DNA of 64,000 bases from Streptomyces sp. NWU339 (GCF_003143855.1 NZ_QFRK01000021.1:80021-144020); one strand, 5' to 3'. Numbered from the stretch's first letter, positions 24,679 to 34,343 are shown. The notes: generated from the sequence alone by a model not told the origin. Program-made: numbers and translations.

Positions 24679-26076
24679 GTGACCAGACTCAGTGTCGAGA
24701 TGCTGGCAGCGGACGTACCCGAGCCGATCACCTCGGCCGGCCACGCTCAGCTGGGCATCGCCGTCCTGGCGGGCATCGCCGTCATCGTCCTGCTCATCAC
24801 CAAGTACAAGTTGCACGCCTTCCTGGCGCTGACCATCGGCTCACTGGCGCTCGGCGCGTTCGCAGGGGCGCCGCTGGACAAGGCGATCAGCAGCTTCAGT
24901 GCCGGTCTCGGCTCCACCGTCGCCGGTGTCGGCGTGCTCATCGCCCTCGGGGCGATCCTGGGCAAGATGCTCGCCGACTCCGGCGGCGCCGACCAGATCG
25001 TCGACACCATCCTCGCCAAGGCGAAGGGCCGCACCATGCCCTGGGCCATGGTGCTGATCGCCTCGGTGATCGGTCTGCCGCTGTTCTTCGAGGTCGGCGT
25101 CGTCCTGCTGATCCCGGTCGTGCTGATAGTCGCCAAGCGCGGCAACTTCTCCCTGATGCGCATCGGTATCCCGGCGCTCGCCGGTCTGTCCGTGATGCAC
25201 GGTCTGGTCCCGCCGCACCCCGGCCCGCTGGTCGCCATCGACGCGCTCAGCGCCAACCTCGGTGTGACGCTGGCGCTCGGTGTGCTCGTCGCCATCCCGA
25301 CGGTGGTCATCGCCGGTCCGCTGTTCGCCAAGTACGCCGACCGCTGGGTGGACGCCCAGGTTCCCGACCGGATGATCCCCCAGCGCGCCTCCGAGGATCT
25401 GGAGAAGCGCCCCGGCTTCGGTCCGACCCTGTTCACCATCCTGCTGCCGGTCGTGCTGATGCTGGGCAGGGCCCTGGTCGAGATCGCCATCGACGACCCG
25501 GAGAACGGCGTCCAGCGCGTCTTCAACGTCATCGGCTCCCCGATGATGGCCCTGCTCGTCTCCGTGCTCGTCGGCATCTTCACGCTGGGCATGCCCGCCG
25601 GGTTCAGCAAGGACCGGATCTCGCAGCTGGTCGAGAAGGGGCTCGCCCCGATCGCGGGCATGCTGCTGATCGTCGGCGCGGGCGGCGGCTTCAAGCAGAC
25701 GCTGATCGACTCCGGCGTGGGCCAGATGATCATGGATATCTCCAAGGACTGGTCGATCCCGACGCTGCTGCTGGGCTGGCTGATCGCGGTGGCGATCCGG
25801 CTGGCGACCGGTTCGGCGACCGTGGCCACCATCTCGGCGGCCGGCCTCGTCGCGCCGCTCGCGGCCGACCTGTCGACCACGCACGCCGCCCTGCTGGTCC
25901 TCGCCATCGGCGCCGGCTCGATCTTCTTCAGCCACGTCAACGACGCCGGCTTCTGGCTGGTGAAGGAGTACTTCGGACTGAGCGTCGGCCAGACCATCAA
26001 GACGTGGTCGGTCATGGAGACGATCATCTCGGTGGTCGCCGGTGGTCTGGTCCTGCTGCTCTCGCTCGTCATATAG
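24679..26076 (+). CDS. gntP: Gluconate:H+ symporter (GntP family)
   Basis: 465-residue inner-membrane permease with about 12 to 14 hydrophobic segments. GntP-family signatures include HGLVPPHPGPLVAI near residue 174 and the conserved SHVNDAGFWLVKEYF near residue 417. It imports gluconate for gntK, whose gene lies 86 bases upstream. The GTG start has AAGGGA upstream. The next gene begins 12 bases after its stop, so co-transcription is likely. Confidence 0.94.
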   Translation: MTRLSVEMLAADVPEPITSAGHAQLGIAVLAGIAVIVLLITKYKLHAFLALTIGSLALGAFAGAPLDKAISSFSAGLGSTVAGVGVLIALGAILGKMLADSGGADQIVDTILAKAKGRTMPWAMVLIASVIGLPLFFEVGVVLLIPVVLIVAKRGNFSLMRIGIPALAGLSVMHGLVPPHPGPLVAIDALSANLGVTLALGVLVAIPTVVIAGPLFAKYADRWVDAQVPDRMIPQRASEDLEKRPGFGPTLFTILLPVVLMLGRALVEIAIDDPENGVQRVFNVIGSPMMALLVSVLVGIFTLGMPAGFSKDRISQLVEKGLAPIAGMLLIVGAGGGFKQTLIDSGVGQMIMDISKDWSIPTLLLGWLIAVAIRLATGSATVATISAAGLVAPLAADLSTTHAALLVLAIGAGSIFFSHVNDAGFWLVKEYFGLSVGQTIKTWSVMETIISVVAGGLVLLLSLVI

Positions 26077-26088
26077 GGGTACGGAAAA

Positions 26089-26850
26089 ATGACGACTCAT
26101 TCCCTGTTCGACATCAGTGGCCGCACGGCCCTGGTGACCGGCTCCAGCCGGGGTATCGGACTCGCCCTCGCCCGCGGACTGCTCGAGGCGGGCTGCAGGG
26201 TCGTGCTCAACGGGCGGGACGGCGAACGCCTCGCCGAGGCCGCGGCCGAACTGCCGGGCGACGTCCACACGGCCGTGTTCGACGTGACCGACGGCGCCTC
26301 GGTGGCCGCGGGGATCGCGGACGTGGAGGAGCGGGTGGGCCCGCTCGACATCCTGGTCAACAACGCGGGCATGCAACTGCGGGCCCCTCTGCTGGAGTTC
26401 ACCGACGCCGACTGGCACCGCATCCTCGACACCAACCTCACCAGCGCGTTCCTGGTCGGCCGGGAGGTCGCCCGCGGGATGACGGAACGCGGTCACGGGA
26501 AGATCATCAACATCTGCTCGCTGCAGAGCGAGGTGGTCCGCCCCGGCATCGCGCCGTACGCGGCCACCAAGGGCGCGCTGAAGATGCTCACCAAGGGCAT
26601 GTGCGCGGACTGGGGCCCGCACGGGGTTCAGGTCAACGGGCTCGGCCCCGGCTACATCGAGACCGAGCTGACCGAACCGCTGGTGAAGGACGAGGAGTTC
26701 AGCGCCTGGGTGCGCAAGCGGACGCCCGCCGGGCGCTGGGGGCGTACCGAGGACCTGGTGGGCGGGGTGCTGTTCCTCGCCTCTCCCGCGGCCGACTTCG
26801 TCGGCGGGCAGGTGCTGTACGTCGACGGCGGCATGACGAGCGTGCTGTGA
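26089..26850 (+). CDS. idnO: Gluconate 5-dehydrogenase (SDR)
   Basis: 253-residue classical short-chain dehydrogenase interconverting gluconate and 5-ketogluconate. The NAD(P) motif TGSSRGIG is at residues 18-25, NNAG near 92, catalytic Ser in ICSLQSEV and the YAATK pair near residue 160. Start and end resemble IdnO (HSLFDISGRTALVTG). Operon position between the permease and an idonate-type dehydrogenase supports the role. A short GGGGTACGG precedes the ATG. Confidence 0.9.
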   Translation: MTTHSLFDISGRTALVTGSSRGIGLALARGLLEAGCRVVLNGRDGERLAEAAAELPGDVHTAVFDVTDGASVAAGIADVEERVGPLDILVNNAGMQLRAPLLEFTDADWHRILDTNLTSAFLVGREVARGMTERGHGKIINICSLQSEVVRPGIAPYAATKGALKMLTKGMCADWGPHGVQVNGLGPGYIETELTEPLVKDEEFSAWVRKRTPAGRWGRTEDLVGGVLFLASPAADFVGGQVLYVDGGMTSVL

Positions 26851-26864
26851 AAGAGGTGGCGGAG

Positions 26865-27890
26865 ATGCTCGGTTGTGTGATCCACGGTCAGGGTGACCTG
26901 CGGGTCGAGGAACAGGCGGTGCCGGCCCCCGGTCCGGGTCAGGCGCTGGTCGCCGTCCGGTACGGCGGGGTGTGCGGTTCCGACCTGCACTACTGGCGGC
27001 ACGGCGGGGTGGGCGACTTCCGGCTCCGGGAACCGATGCTGCTCGGGCACGAGGTCGTCGGCACCGTCGTCTCGTACGGTGACGGGGCCTCGGGCCCGGC
27101 CGCCGGCACGGCTGTCGCCGTGCACCCGGCGACCCCGTGCGGGGTGTGCCCCGAATGCGTGGACGGGCGGCGCAACGTGTGCCGGGACACCCGGTACCTG
27201 GGCAGCGCGGCGCGCTTCCCGCACGTGCAGGGCGGTTTCGCGGCGCAGATCGTCGTCCCCGCCGAGCAACTGCGTCCGCTTCCCGCCGGGCTGGAGCTGC
27301 GGCGGGCGGCTCTCGCCGAGCCGCTGTCCGTCGCCCTGCACGCGGTGCGGCGGGCCGGGGAGGTGGCCGGCCGACATGTGCTGGTCACCGGGGCCGGGCC
27401 CATCGGCTGCCTGGTCGTGGCGGCGGCGAAGGCGGCCGGGGCGGCGAAGGTGACCGTCACCGATCTGCTGCCGAAGGCGCTGGAGTACGCGCGGACCGCG
27501 GGCGCCGACACCCTCGTACGCGCCGACGACCCGGACGACGCCGGGTGGCCGGCGGAGGTCGACGTGGCGATCGAGGCGTCCGGCGTGGCCGCGGGGCTGG
27601 AAGCCTGTCTGCAGCGCGTGCGGCGAAGCGGAGTCGTCGTGCAGCTCGGCATGCTCCCGGCGGGGCAGAGCCCGTTCGCGGGCAACCTGGTGGTGAGCCG
27701 GGAGATCGAGCTGCGCGGGGCGTTCCGCTTCGACACCGAGTTCGACGCGGCGCTCGACCTGCTCGCGGCCGAGCCGTCGTTCGACGGCCTGATCAGCGCG
27801 GTCGTGCCGGTACGGGACGCGGAGTCGGCGTTCACGCTCGCCGCGGACCGGAGCCGGTCCTGCAAGGTCCTGCTGGACTTCGCCTCCTGA
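26865..27890 (+). CDS. idnD: L-idonate 5-dehydrogenase-like zinc dehydrogenase
   Basis: 341-residue zinc-dependent medium-chain dehydrogenase. Catalytic zinc ligands are in GVCGSDLHYW and LLGHE; the structural zinc lobe is CGVCPECVDGRRNVC; the NAD(P) motif is VTGAGPIGCL. It probably oxidises idonate to 5-ketogluconate, which the preceding SDR reduces to gluconate. The ATG at 26865 has AAAGAGGTGG upstream; a GTG at 26847 overlapping the previous stop is an alternative start. It is the last gene of the gluconate operon. Confidence 0.87.
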   Translation: MLGCVIHGQGDLRVEEQAVPAPGPGQALVAVRYGGVCGSDLHYWRHGGVGDFRLREPMLLGHEVVGTVVSYGDGASGPAAGTAVAVHPATPCGVCPECVDGRRNVCRDTRYLGSAARFPHVQGGFAAQIVVPAEQLRPLPAGLELRRAALAEPLSVALHAVRRAGEVAGRHVLVTGAGPIGCLVVAAAKAAGAAKVTVTDLLPKALEYARTAGADTLVRADDPDDAGWPAEVDVAIEASGVAAGLEACLQRVRRSGVVVQLGMLPAGQSPFAGNLVVSREIELRGAFRFDTEFDAALDLLAAEPSFDGLISAVVPVRDAESAFTLAADRSRSCKVLLDFAS

Positions 27891-27918
27891 GCCCTTCCGG
27901 CCACCGCCTTCCCGGCAC

Positions 27919-27950
27919 GGCCCCGGCGGGTCCACCGACCCGCCGGGGCC
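27919..27950. terminator. Bidirectional terminator after the gluconate operon
   Basis: Perfect 14-base arms (27919-27932 and 27937-27950) with a CACC loop lie between idnD and the convergent permease gene. Confidence 0.9.
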
Positions 27951-27984
27951 GACGCGTTCCCCGGACGTGCGTCGCCCGTCCGTC

Positions 27985-29526
27985 CTACGCGCCGCGCTCG
28001 GCCTCCTTGTCCAGTTGGAAGGCCTCGTTGCCGAGCCCGATGCGGGCGTGGACCTCGGGGGCGCGGGCGCGCAGGACCAGGCCCTGGACCAGGCCGGCGA
28101 CGAGGGCCAGCCCGATGACGCCGGGCAGCAGCCGGCTCAGCACGGAGCCGGGGCCGGCGCCGACGAGTACGTCGAAGTCCTTGACGGTGTACCCGGCGAT
28201 CACGACCAGGGCGAGGCCCGCCAGCGTCGAGGTGACCAGCCGCCAGGCCTGGGCACCGGCGGCCCCGCGGCGGACGAAGAAGACGACGACGGACAGCGAG
28301 GCGATCGCCATCAGCACGATCACGCCGAGGGCGCCGATGTTGCCGAACCAGGTGAACAGGTGCAGGACGGGCGCGGTCGGGTCGCCGGTCGGCTTGTCGT
28401 CGGTGAGCGCGAAGGCGAGGACGAGCACCACGGCGATGCCCGTCTGGAGCAGCGAACCGGTGCCGGGGGCGCCGCTGGTGCCGGTGGTGCGGCCGAAGGC
28501 GCCGGGCAGCAAGCCCTCGCGGCCCATGGCGAAGGCGTACCGGGCAACGACGTTGTGGAAGCTGAGCAGCGCGGCGAACATGCCGGTCACGAAGAGGACG
28601 TGCAGGACGTCCGTGAAGGTGCCGCCGAGCCGGGCCTCGGTCAGGTGGAAGAGCAGTCCCGCGCTCTGCTCCTGCGAGGTGGCGACGACATCGGCGGGGC
28701 CGGTGGCCACGGTGAGCGCCCAGCTGCTGATCGCGAAGAAGACGGCGACGCCGGTGACCGCGAGGAACATCACTCGGGGCACCAGGATGTGCGGCCGGCT
28801 GGTCTCCTCCGCGTAGACCGGGGCCTGCTCGAAGCCGAGGAAGGCGGCGATGCAGAAGCACAGGGCGGTGCCCACGCCGGCGCCGGTGAGGGTGTCCGGG
28901 TTGAAGGCGTGCAGTGACAGCCCTTCCTTGGCGGGGTCGGCGATGGCGGCGACGTCGAAGACGACGACCAGGAGCACCTCGATGACCAGCAGGACGCCGA
29001 GCACGCGCGCGTTGACGTCGATCTTCAGCCAGCCCAGCGCGCCGACGGCGACCGCGGCCGCGAGCGCCGGTATCCACCAGGCGACCTCCAGATCGGCGTA
29101 GGTGGCGAAGAGCCCGGAGACCTCGAAGCCGAAGATGCCGTAGATGCCGACCTGGAGCGCGTTGTAGGCGACCAGCGCGACCATGGCGGCGCCCGCTCCG
29201 GCGGTGCCGCCGAGGCCGCGGGAGATGTACGCGTAGAAGGCGCCGGCGTTGTGGACGTGCCGGCTCATCTCGGCGTAGCCGAGGCTGAACAGCACCAGCA
29301 CGGTGCCGAGGACCACGAAGAGCAGGGGCTGGCCGACGATGCCCATCACCGCGAATGTGGTGGGCATGACACCTGCGACCACCATGAGCGGGGCGGTCGC
29401 GGCGAGCACGGAGAGCAGCAGACCGCCCGTGCCGAGGCGGTCGGCGCGCAGGGCGCGCTCCTGCCCCTTGAAGGTGCTGATGCCGTCCGCTGCGGATCTG
29501 CTCGGGCTCGAACTGTCCGTGGTCAT
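27985..29526 (-). CDS. APC-family amino acid permease
   Basis: 513-residue membrane protein with about 12 to 14 predicted helices, and the APC-superfamily look: unwound helix 1 region GLLLSVLAATAPLMVVAGVMP and a helix 6 region CFCIAAFLGFEQAPVYAEET. The Lys/Glu-rich C-terminus is cytoplasmic. The substrate cannot be specified. The ATG at 29526 has AAGGACGG upstream. It follows the gene at 29607-30572 on the same strand by 80 bases and may be co-transcribed with it. Confidence 0.88.
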   Translation of the reverse strand: MTTDSSSPSRSAADGISTFKGQERALRADRLGTGGLLLSVLAATAPLMVVAGVMPTTFAVMGIVGQPLLFVVLGTVLVLFSLGYAEMSRHVHNAGAFYAYISRGLGGTAGAGAAMVALVAYNALQVGIYGIFGFEVSGLFATYADLEVAWWIPALAAAVAVGALGWLKIDVNARVLGVLLVIEVLLVVVFDVAAIADPAKEGLSLHAFNPDTLTGAGVGTALCFCIAAFLGFEQAPVYAEETSRPHILVPRVMFLAVTGVAVFFAISSWALTVATGPADVVATSQEQSAGLLFHLTEARLGGTFTDVLHVLFVTGMFAALLSFHNVVARYAFAMGREGLLPGAFGRTTGTSGAPGTGSLLQTGIAVVLVLAFALTDDKPTGDPTAPVLHLFTWFGNIGALGVIVLMAIASLSVVVFFVRRGAAGAQAWRLVTSTLAGLALVVIAGYTVKDFDVLVGAGPGSVLSRLLPGVIGLALVAGLVQGLVLRARAPEVHARIGLGNEAFQLDKEAERGA

Positions 29527-29606
29527 CGGGAGACCGTCCTTGGGTCGGGAGTGGTTGTCGGGCGTGACGCGGTGGGCTGGGTCGGCCGGATCGGGCTCGT
29601 GCGGGT

Positions 29607-30572
29607 TCATCCGGTGCCGAGGGCGGCGGCCCGCGCGGCACGGAAGGCGGTGAGCGGGTCGCGGTCGGGGTACGACCAGGGGGCCTGGGTGGCCTTGTCG
29701 CCGATGCGGTGGAACAGGGCGGCGGCCTCGGCGCCCCGGCTCTCGCAGACCTTGGCGTGGGCGAGGAAGTTCAGGTCGATCAGGCGGCGCGGATGGCCTT
29801 CGTGCTCCCACTCCAGCCACCAGTCGAAGGCGGCCTTCATCACCTGCCGGGCACGGCGGCCCACCCAGTGGCCGGAGGCGGCCGGGTCGGCGCGCTCGTG
29901 GCCGGCGGCGGCGAGTGCGCGGTAGCGCTCGGCGTGCGCGATGACCGGCAGCATCGCCAGGGGGGAGTCGGCGGGCGCCTGTTCGGCGGACCAGTTGGCG
30001 AAGTCGTAGACCTCGTGCAGCGGGTCCGGGCCCGTCTCCACCCGGCGTTCGGCGAGCCAGGCGACCACCAGGTGGTGGGCGTGGTGGTGGTCCGCGTACC
30101 GGGTGCGGACCTGCTCGAAGATCCGCACCACGTCGCCCTCGGCACCCTGGGCGCACTCCAGCAGCAGCAGACCGAGCCACGGGGTGGGGTCGGCGGGTGA
30201 CGCCGCGGCCGCCCGGCGGCAGGCCTCGCGCGCGTGGGCCGCCTTCTCCTTGCCGCGCAGAGCGCGCCTCACCAGGGCCAGGGCGAGCAGGACCGACGCG
30301 TCCCCGGAGTCGGGCTCGGCGAGCAGCCAGTCGCGGACCCAGGCGGCACTGGATGCCTCCCGGGCGAGCACGGTGATCCGGTGGCCGCGGCGGTCCCAGT
30401 CGTCCCCCGTACGGACGAGCAGCGAGCGGGCGTTCTGCCACCGGCCTTGCGCCAGCGCGGCCCGCGCGGCGACGAGTTCCTCGTCGTCGAGGGCCTCGTC
30501 GAAGGCCTGTGCCGCACGTCTGCGGGCACGGCCGAGGGGAGGCGGGGGTGGAGACACCGCGGACTTCCTCAC
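29607..30572 (-). CDS. Hypothetical TPR-like helical protein
   Basis: 321 residues, almost entirely helical, with repeated Ala/Leu helices and WLGLLLLECAQG-type segments that suggest a TPR-like solenoid. No catalytic motif, signal peptide or membrane segment is seen. A Trp-rich block (AAFDWWLEWEHEGHP) near residue 245 is distinctive. The GTG start has only a weak AAGAG upstream. It may be co-transcribed with the permease gene downstream. I do not recognise a function. Confidence 0.7.
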   Translation of the reverse strand: MRKSAVSPPPPPLGRARRRAAQAFDEALDDEELVAARAALAQGRWQNARSLLVRTGDDWDRRGHRITVLAREASSAAWVRDWLLAEPDSGDASVLLALALVRRALRGKEKAAHAREACRRAAAASPADPTPWLGLLLLECAQGAEGDVVRIFEQVRTRYADHHHAHHLVVAWLAERRVETGPDPLHEVYDFANWSAEQAPADSPLAMLPVIAHAERYRALAAAGHERADPAASGHWVGRRARQVMKAAFDWWLEWEHEGHPRRLIDLNFLAHAKVCESRGAEAAALFHRIGDKATQAPWSYPDRDPLTAFRAARAAALGTG

Positions 30573-30839
30573 GCGCTCTTCTTGTGGCTCGGCCCATGTC
30601 GGACGGTCGGTCGGTACGGCAGTGGTCGGCTGCCGATAGCCATGGGCCGATCACGGACAGCAAACCGGCAGCCAACAGTTGACGTCAAGGGCGCCCGAGT
30701 CATTACACGCGTCAACCAGCGTCACGGACAGGTCACTTGGGATCCGGCGGCCGGGTTCACGTCCGTCCGGCGTGGCACGGCCGGCAGCTCCCGGAAGCCG
30801 TACCTGCCGCGGACGGCCGGTCCTGCTTGGATGGGACTC

Positions 30840-31391
30840 ATGAGTGCCGCTGACGGACCCGCGCGTGCCGCCGACGAGATCCTCGACATCGTGGACGAGG
30901 ACGACCGGGTGACCGGCCGGTCCCCGCGCGGTGAGGCCTACGCCCGGAAACTGCGGCACCGTTGCGCGTTCGTCCTGGCCAGGGACGCCGAGGGCCGGAT
31001 CTTCGTGCACCGCCGCACCCCGACCAAGCTGGTCTTCCCCTCCTTGTACGACATGTTCGTCGGCGGGGTCGTGGGTGCCGGGGAGAGCTACGACGAGGCG
31101 GCCCTGCGCGAGGCCGAGGAGGAACTGGGCGTGTCCGGGCTGCCTCGCCCCGAGTACCTCTTCAAGTTCCTGTACGACGACGGCGCCGGCCGGACCTGGT
31201 GGTCCGCGGTCTACGAGGTCCGCTGCGACCTGCCCGTACGGCCCCAGGCCGAGGAGGTGGCCTGGCACGCCTTCCTGACCGAGGCGGAGCTGGAGCGACG
31301 CCTGAGCGAGTGGACGTGGACACCGGACAGTCTGGCGGCGTACGAACGACTCAGGGCCACCCGGGCCCGGGAGCGGGAGCGTCCGAGCTAG
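30840..31391 (+). CDS. NUDIX hydrolase (YfcD-like)
   Basis: 183 residues. The NUDIX box GAGESYDEAALREAEEELG (about residues 80-98) fits GX5EX7REXXEEXG. The upstream part (DEILDIVDEDDRVTG and FVHRRTPTKLVFPSLYDMFVGG) resembles the YfcD/IPP-isomerase-like branch of NUDIX enzymes; the substrate is an unknown nucleoside diphosphate derivative. The ATG at 30840 is chosen; another ATG lies three codons upstream. No ribosome site is seen, and TTGGAT seven bases before the ATG is a weak -10. Confidence 0.88.
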   Translation: MSAADGPARAADEILDIVDEDDRVTGRSPRGEAYARKLRHRCAFVLARDAEGRIFVHRRTPTKLVFPSLYDMFVGGVVGAGESYDEAALREAEEELGVSGLPRPEYLFKFLYDDGAGRTWWSAVYEVRCDLPVRPQAEEVAWHAFLTEAELERRLSEWTWTPDSLAAYERLRATRARERERPS

Positions 31392-31428
31392 ACGCAGTCC
31401 GGTCAGGGCGTCCCGGTAGGGTCGCGGC

Positions 31429-31821
31429 GTGATCGACTTCGTACGGAACGTCCGGCTGTGGTTCGCGCCCGAGGACGTGCGGCAGGAGGGGGACACGCCC
31501 GACTACCGGTTCTCGCTGGCGAACGAGCGCACGTTCCTGGCCTGGCTGCGCACCGCCCTCGCGCTGATCGGCGGCGGCTTCGCCGTGGACCAGTTCCTGC
31601 CGGACCTGCGCTGGGGCTGGCGGGTCGGGCTCGCGCTGGCACTGCTCGCCGCCGGGGTGCTGTGCGCACTGCGCGCGGTCGACCACTGGGTGCGCTGCGA
31701 GCGGGCCATGCGGCGCGGTGAGGACCTGCCGGTGTCCCGGTTCCCGGTGCTGCTGAGTCTCGTCGTCGCCCTCGTCGCCGTCGCGATGGTCGTCGTGGTG
31801 CTCGTCGGGTGGAAGGGGTGA
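31429..31821 (+). CDS. DUF202 membrane protein
   Basis: 130 residues with three predicted membrane helices and the DUF202 signature SLANERTFLAWLRTALALIGGG (residues 28-49, shown in part as NERTFLAWLR). Its relatives are YidH-like proteins of unknown function. TAGGGT lies six bases before the GTG, suggesting a leaderless mRNA. It overlaps the next DUF202 gene, so the two are coupled. Confidence 0.88.
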   Translation: MIDFVRNVRLWFAPEDVRQEGDTPDYRFSLANERTFLAWLRTALALIGGGFAVDQFLPDLRWGWRVGLALALLAAGVLCALRAVDHWVRCERAMRRGEDLPVSRFPVLLSLVVALVAVAMVVVVLVGWKG

Positions 31822-32150
31822 GCGGGCCGGCCGGGGCCCGGGACCCCGGGCTGCAGCCCGAGCGGACCCGGCTCGCGTGGCGGCGTACGACCCTCGCGTG
31901 CACCGTCGCGTCCGTGCTCGCGGTGCGCACGGCGCTGCACAGCGGGGTGTCGGCCGCCGGGGTGGTCCTGTGCGCGCTGTGCTGTGCCTGCTGGCTGGGG
32001 TTCCTCCTGGTCGCCCACCGCCGGATCCACGCCCTCGCGGCCACGGCCGCCCCGGCCGCGCCCTCTCCCCGGCGCCTCACCGCGGCGGTGCTCTGCGCCG
32101 GGGCCCTGGCCGTGTGCGGGGCGGCCCTCGTCCTGCTGGACCGGACCTAG
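31818..32150 (+). CDS. Second DUF202 membrane protein
   Basis: 110 residues with three hydrophobic segments and the DUF202 core LQPERTRLAWRRTTLA near the N-terminus. The pair of DUF202 genes probably forms a heteromeric membrane complex, which is inference. The GTG at 31818 overlaps the previous stop as GTGA; a GTG at 31809 is an alternative start. The function is unknown. Confidence 0.82.
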   Translation: MSGPAGARDPGLQPERTRLAWRRTTLACTVASVLAVRTALHSGVSAAGVVLCALCCACWLGFLLVAHRRIHALAATAAPAAPSPRRLTAAVLCAGALAVCGAALVLLDRT

Positions 32151-32196
32151 GCACGCTGTCCGGGGAGGTCGGTGACGTGGCTCCCGGAAGGCCGCC

Positions 32197-33141
32197 TCAC
32201 CGGTCCTCCGGCTCCCTGGCCACGGTGACCACGATCTTGCCCCTGGTCCGGCCCTCCTGGTTCAGCCGGTGGGCGTCCGCCGTGCGTTCCAGCGGGAACG
32301 TCTTCGAGACGTGCACGCGCACCGCACCCTGTTCCGCCAGTTCGGACAGGTGTCCGAGATCCCGGGGGTCGGGGCGGACGAAGCAGTAGTGGCCCCCGTA
32401 CTCCGCCACCGCGTTGTCGGCGATCGACGCGAGCCGGCCCTCGGGGGCCAGGAGGTCGGCCGAGACCTTCAGGGTGGCGCCGCCGACCGTGTCGAACACC
32501 GCGTCCACGCCTTCGGGGGCGAGCCCCCGTACCCGCGCGGCGAGGCCCTCGCCGTAGGACACCGGTTCCCCGCCCAGCTCGCGGACGAAGTCGTGGTTGT
32601 GCTCGCTCGCCGTACCGATGACCCGGGCGCCGAGGTGTGCGGCGAGCTGGACGGCGATGGAGCCGACGCCGCCGGCCGCGGCATGCACCAGGACGGTCTC
32701 GGCCCGTTTCACCTCGAGGGCCCTGTACAGCACCTGGTAGGCGGTGAGTCCGGCGAGGGGCAGTCCGGCGGCTTCCTCGAAGGACAGGTTGCGCGGCTTG
32801 CGCGCGAGGGCCCGTACCGGGGCGGCCACGTACTCGGCGAAGGTGCCGCGGGAGAGGAAGTCCTCACGCACATAGCCGATGACCTCGTCACCGACGGCGA
32901 ACTCGGGGACCGCGGCACCGGGCCGTACGACCACACCCGAGACGTCCCAGCCGGGGATCACCGGGAACACCGGGGCCAGGACCTGGTCGAGATAGCCCTC
33001 GCGGCACTTCCAGTCGACGGGGTTGACGGCCGCCGCCCGCACCTTCACGAGTACCGAGTCCGGGCCGACCCGGGGATCGTCGACCTCCCCGTACTCGAGC
33101 ACCTCGGGGCCGCCGTATCGCGTATAACTGATCGCCTTCAT
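32197..33141 (-). CDS. Quinone-oxidoreductase-like MDR enzyme
   Basis: 314-residue zinc-free medium-chain NADP-dependent oxidoreductase: MKAISYTRYGGPEVLEYG at the N-terminus, NADP motif VHAAAGGVGSIAVQLA near residue 150, and FDTVGG. There are no zinc ligands, so it belongs to the quinone oxidoreductase/enoyl reductase group. The ATG at 33141 has GGAGG ten bases upstream. It is divergent from the kinase-like gene at 33318. Confidence 0.9.
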   Translation of the reverse strand: MKAISYTRYGGPEVLEYGEVDDPRVGPDSVLVKVRAAAVNPVDWKCREGYLDQVLAPVFPVIPGWDVSGVVVRPGAAVPEFAVGDEVIGYVREDFLSRGTFAEYVAAPVRALARKPRNLSFEEAAGLPLAGLTAYQVLYRALEVKRAETVLVHAAAGGVGSIAVQLAAHLGARVIGTASEHNHDFVRELGGEPVSYGEGLAARVRGLAPEGVDAVFDTVGGATLKVSADLLAPEGRLASIADNAVAEYGGHYCFVRPDPRDLGHLSELAEQGAVRVHVSKTFPLERTADAHRLNQEGRTRGKIVVTVAREPEDR

Positions 33142-33262
33142 GGGGTAGACCCTCCGGCGTCGCCTCCCGCTACGCAAGCCGAATGGCCGAACGGGCGTGT
33201 CGTGTGCGCGTGCGGTGGACGGGGCGTGGCTCCGGTCACGTTTCGCTCACCCCCTGGACGAC

Positions 33263-33280
33263 ATACCGACCGGTCGGCAT
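33263..33280. promoter_or_regulatory. TetR-type operator upstream of the kinase/ACAD operon
   Basis: ATACCGACCGGTCGGCAT contains the perfect palindrome CCGACCGGTCGG, 38 bases before the start at 33318. Related sites occur at 37305-37320 and 52865-52882. Confidence 0.65.
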
Positions 33281-33317
33281 CATGTGTCGAGTACCGTCAC
33301 CTGCCGTAGGAGCGAGA

Positions 33318-34343
33318 ATGAGCCCCGACCACCCGCCCGGACTGGATCTCGACCGGCTGGGCGCCCTGCTCGAGCGGGATCGGCCCGGCCTGGTGAACGG
33401 CCCGCTCTCCGGCCGGCTCATCGAGGGCGGCAGGTCGAACCTCACCTACGCGCTCTCCGACGGCACCGCGCAGTGGGTGGTACGGCGCCCGCCGCTCGGG
33501 CATGTGCTGGCCACCGCGCACGACATGAGGCGCGAGCACCGGGTGATCACCGCGCTGCACCCGACCCCCGTGCCGGTGCCCCGCACCGAGCTGCTGTGCG
33601 AGGACGAGGAGGTGCTCGGGGCGCCCTTCTACGTCATGGAGTTCGTCGACGGCGTCCCGTACCGGACGGCGGACCAGTTGGTGCCGCTGGGGCCGGAGCG
33701 CACCCGTCGGGTCGTGCTCGGCCTGGTGGACACGCTCGTCGAGCTGCACGCGGTGGACCCCGGCGAGGCGGGTCTGGCCGACTTCGGCCGCCCCGAGGGC
33801 TTCCTGGACCGGCAGCTGCGACGCTGGGGCAAGCAGCTGGACGCCTCCCGCGACCGGGAGCTGGCCGGCATCGACGAACTGCACGCCGCGCTGGGGCGGA
33901 AGCTGCCCCGCTCCCCCGCGCCGGCCGTGGTGCACGGCGACTACCGCCTCGACAACGTCCTGATCGGCGAGGACGACGACGAGATCAAGGCGATCCTCGA
34001 CTGGGAGATGTCCACGCTCGGCGACCCGCTGACCGACCTCGGTCTGCTGGCGATGTACAGCATGCCGCTGGACGTGCCCGGCTCACCCGTCTCCACGACG
34101 GCCGAGGCGCCCGGACATCCGGCACCCGCCGAGCTGATCGAGCGGTACGCCGCCCGCTCGGGACGCGACGTCTCCGCGGTGTCCTGGTACACGGCGTTCG
34201 CCTGGTTCAAGCTCGCCGTGATCCTCGAGGGCATCCACTACCGCTACACGCTGGGCCGGACGGTCGGCCGCGGCTTCGACCGCATCGGCGATCTGGTCCC
34301 CGTCTTCATCGAGCACGGTCTGACCACTCTTCAGGAAGGCTGA
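33318..34343 (+). CDS. Aminoglycoside-phosphotransferase-like kinase
   Basis: 341-residue APH/choline-kinase-fold protein. The kinase motifs are the ATP loop near GGRSNLTYAL, the catalytic VVHGDYRLDNVLIG (about residues 202-215) and the metal-binding ILDWEMSTLGDP. It is not a resistance gene by context: an acyl-CoA dehydrogenase follows six bases after its stop. In human ACAD10/ACAD11 the same two domains are fused, and related bacterial kinases phosphorylate hydroxyacyl-CoA. The ATG has GTAGGAG upstream. Function in 4-hydroxy-acid breakdown is plausible but inferred. Confidence 0.88.
   Translation: MSPDHPPGLDLDRLGALLERDRPGLVNGPLSGRLIEGGRSNLTYALSDGTAQWVVRRPPLGHVLATAHDMRREHRVITALHPTPVPVPRTELLCEDEEVLGAPFYVMEFVDGVPYRTADQLVPLGPERTRRVVLGLVDTLVELHAVDPGEAGLADFGRPEGFLDRQLRRWGKQLDASRDRELAGIDELHAALGRKLPRSPAPAVVHGDYRLDNVLIGEDDDEIKAILDWEMSTLGDPLTDLGLLAMYSMPLDVPGSPVSTTAEAPGHPAPAELIERYAARSGRDVSAVSWYTAFAWFKLAVILEGIHYRYTLGRTVGRGFDRIGDLVPVFIEHGLTTLQEG

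Noticed and set aside
33318..34343. Aminoglycoside resistance gene
   Set aside because: The APH fold is shared, but the partner is an acyl-CoA dehydrogenase and no resistance context is present.
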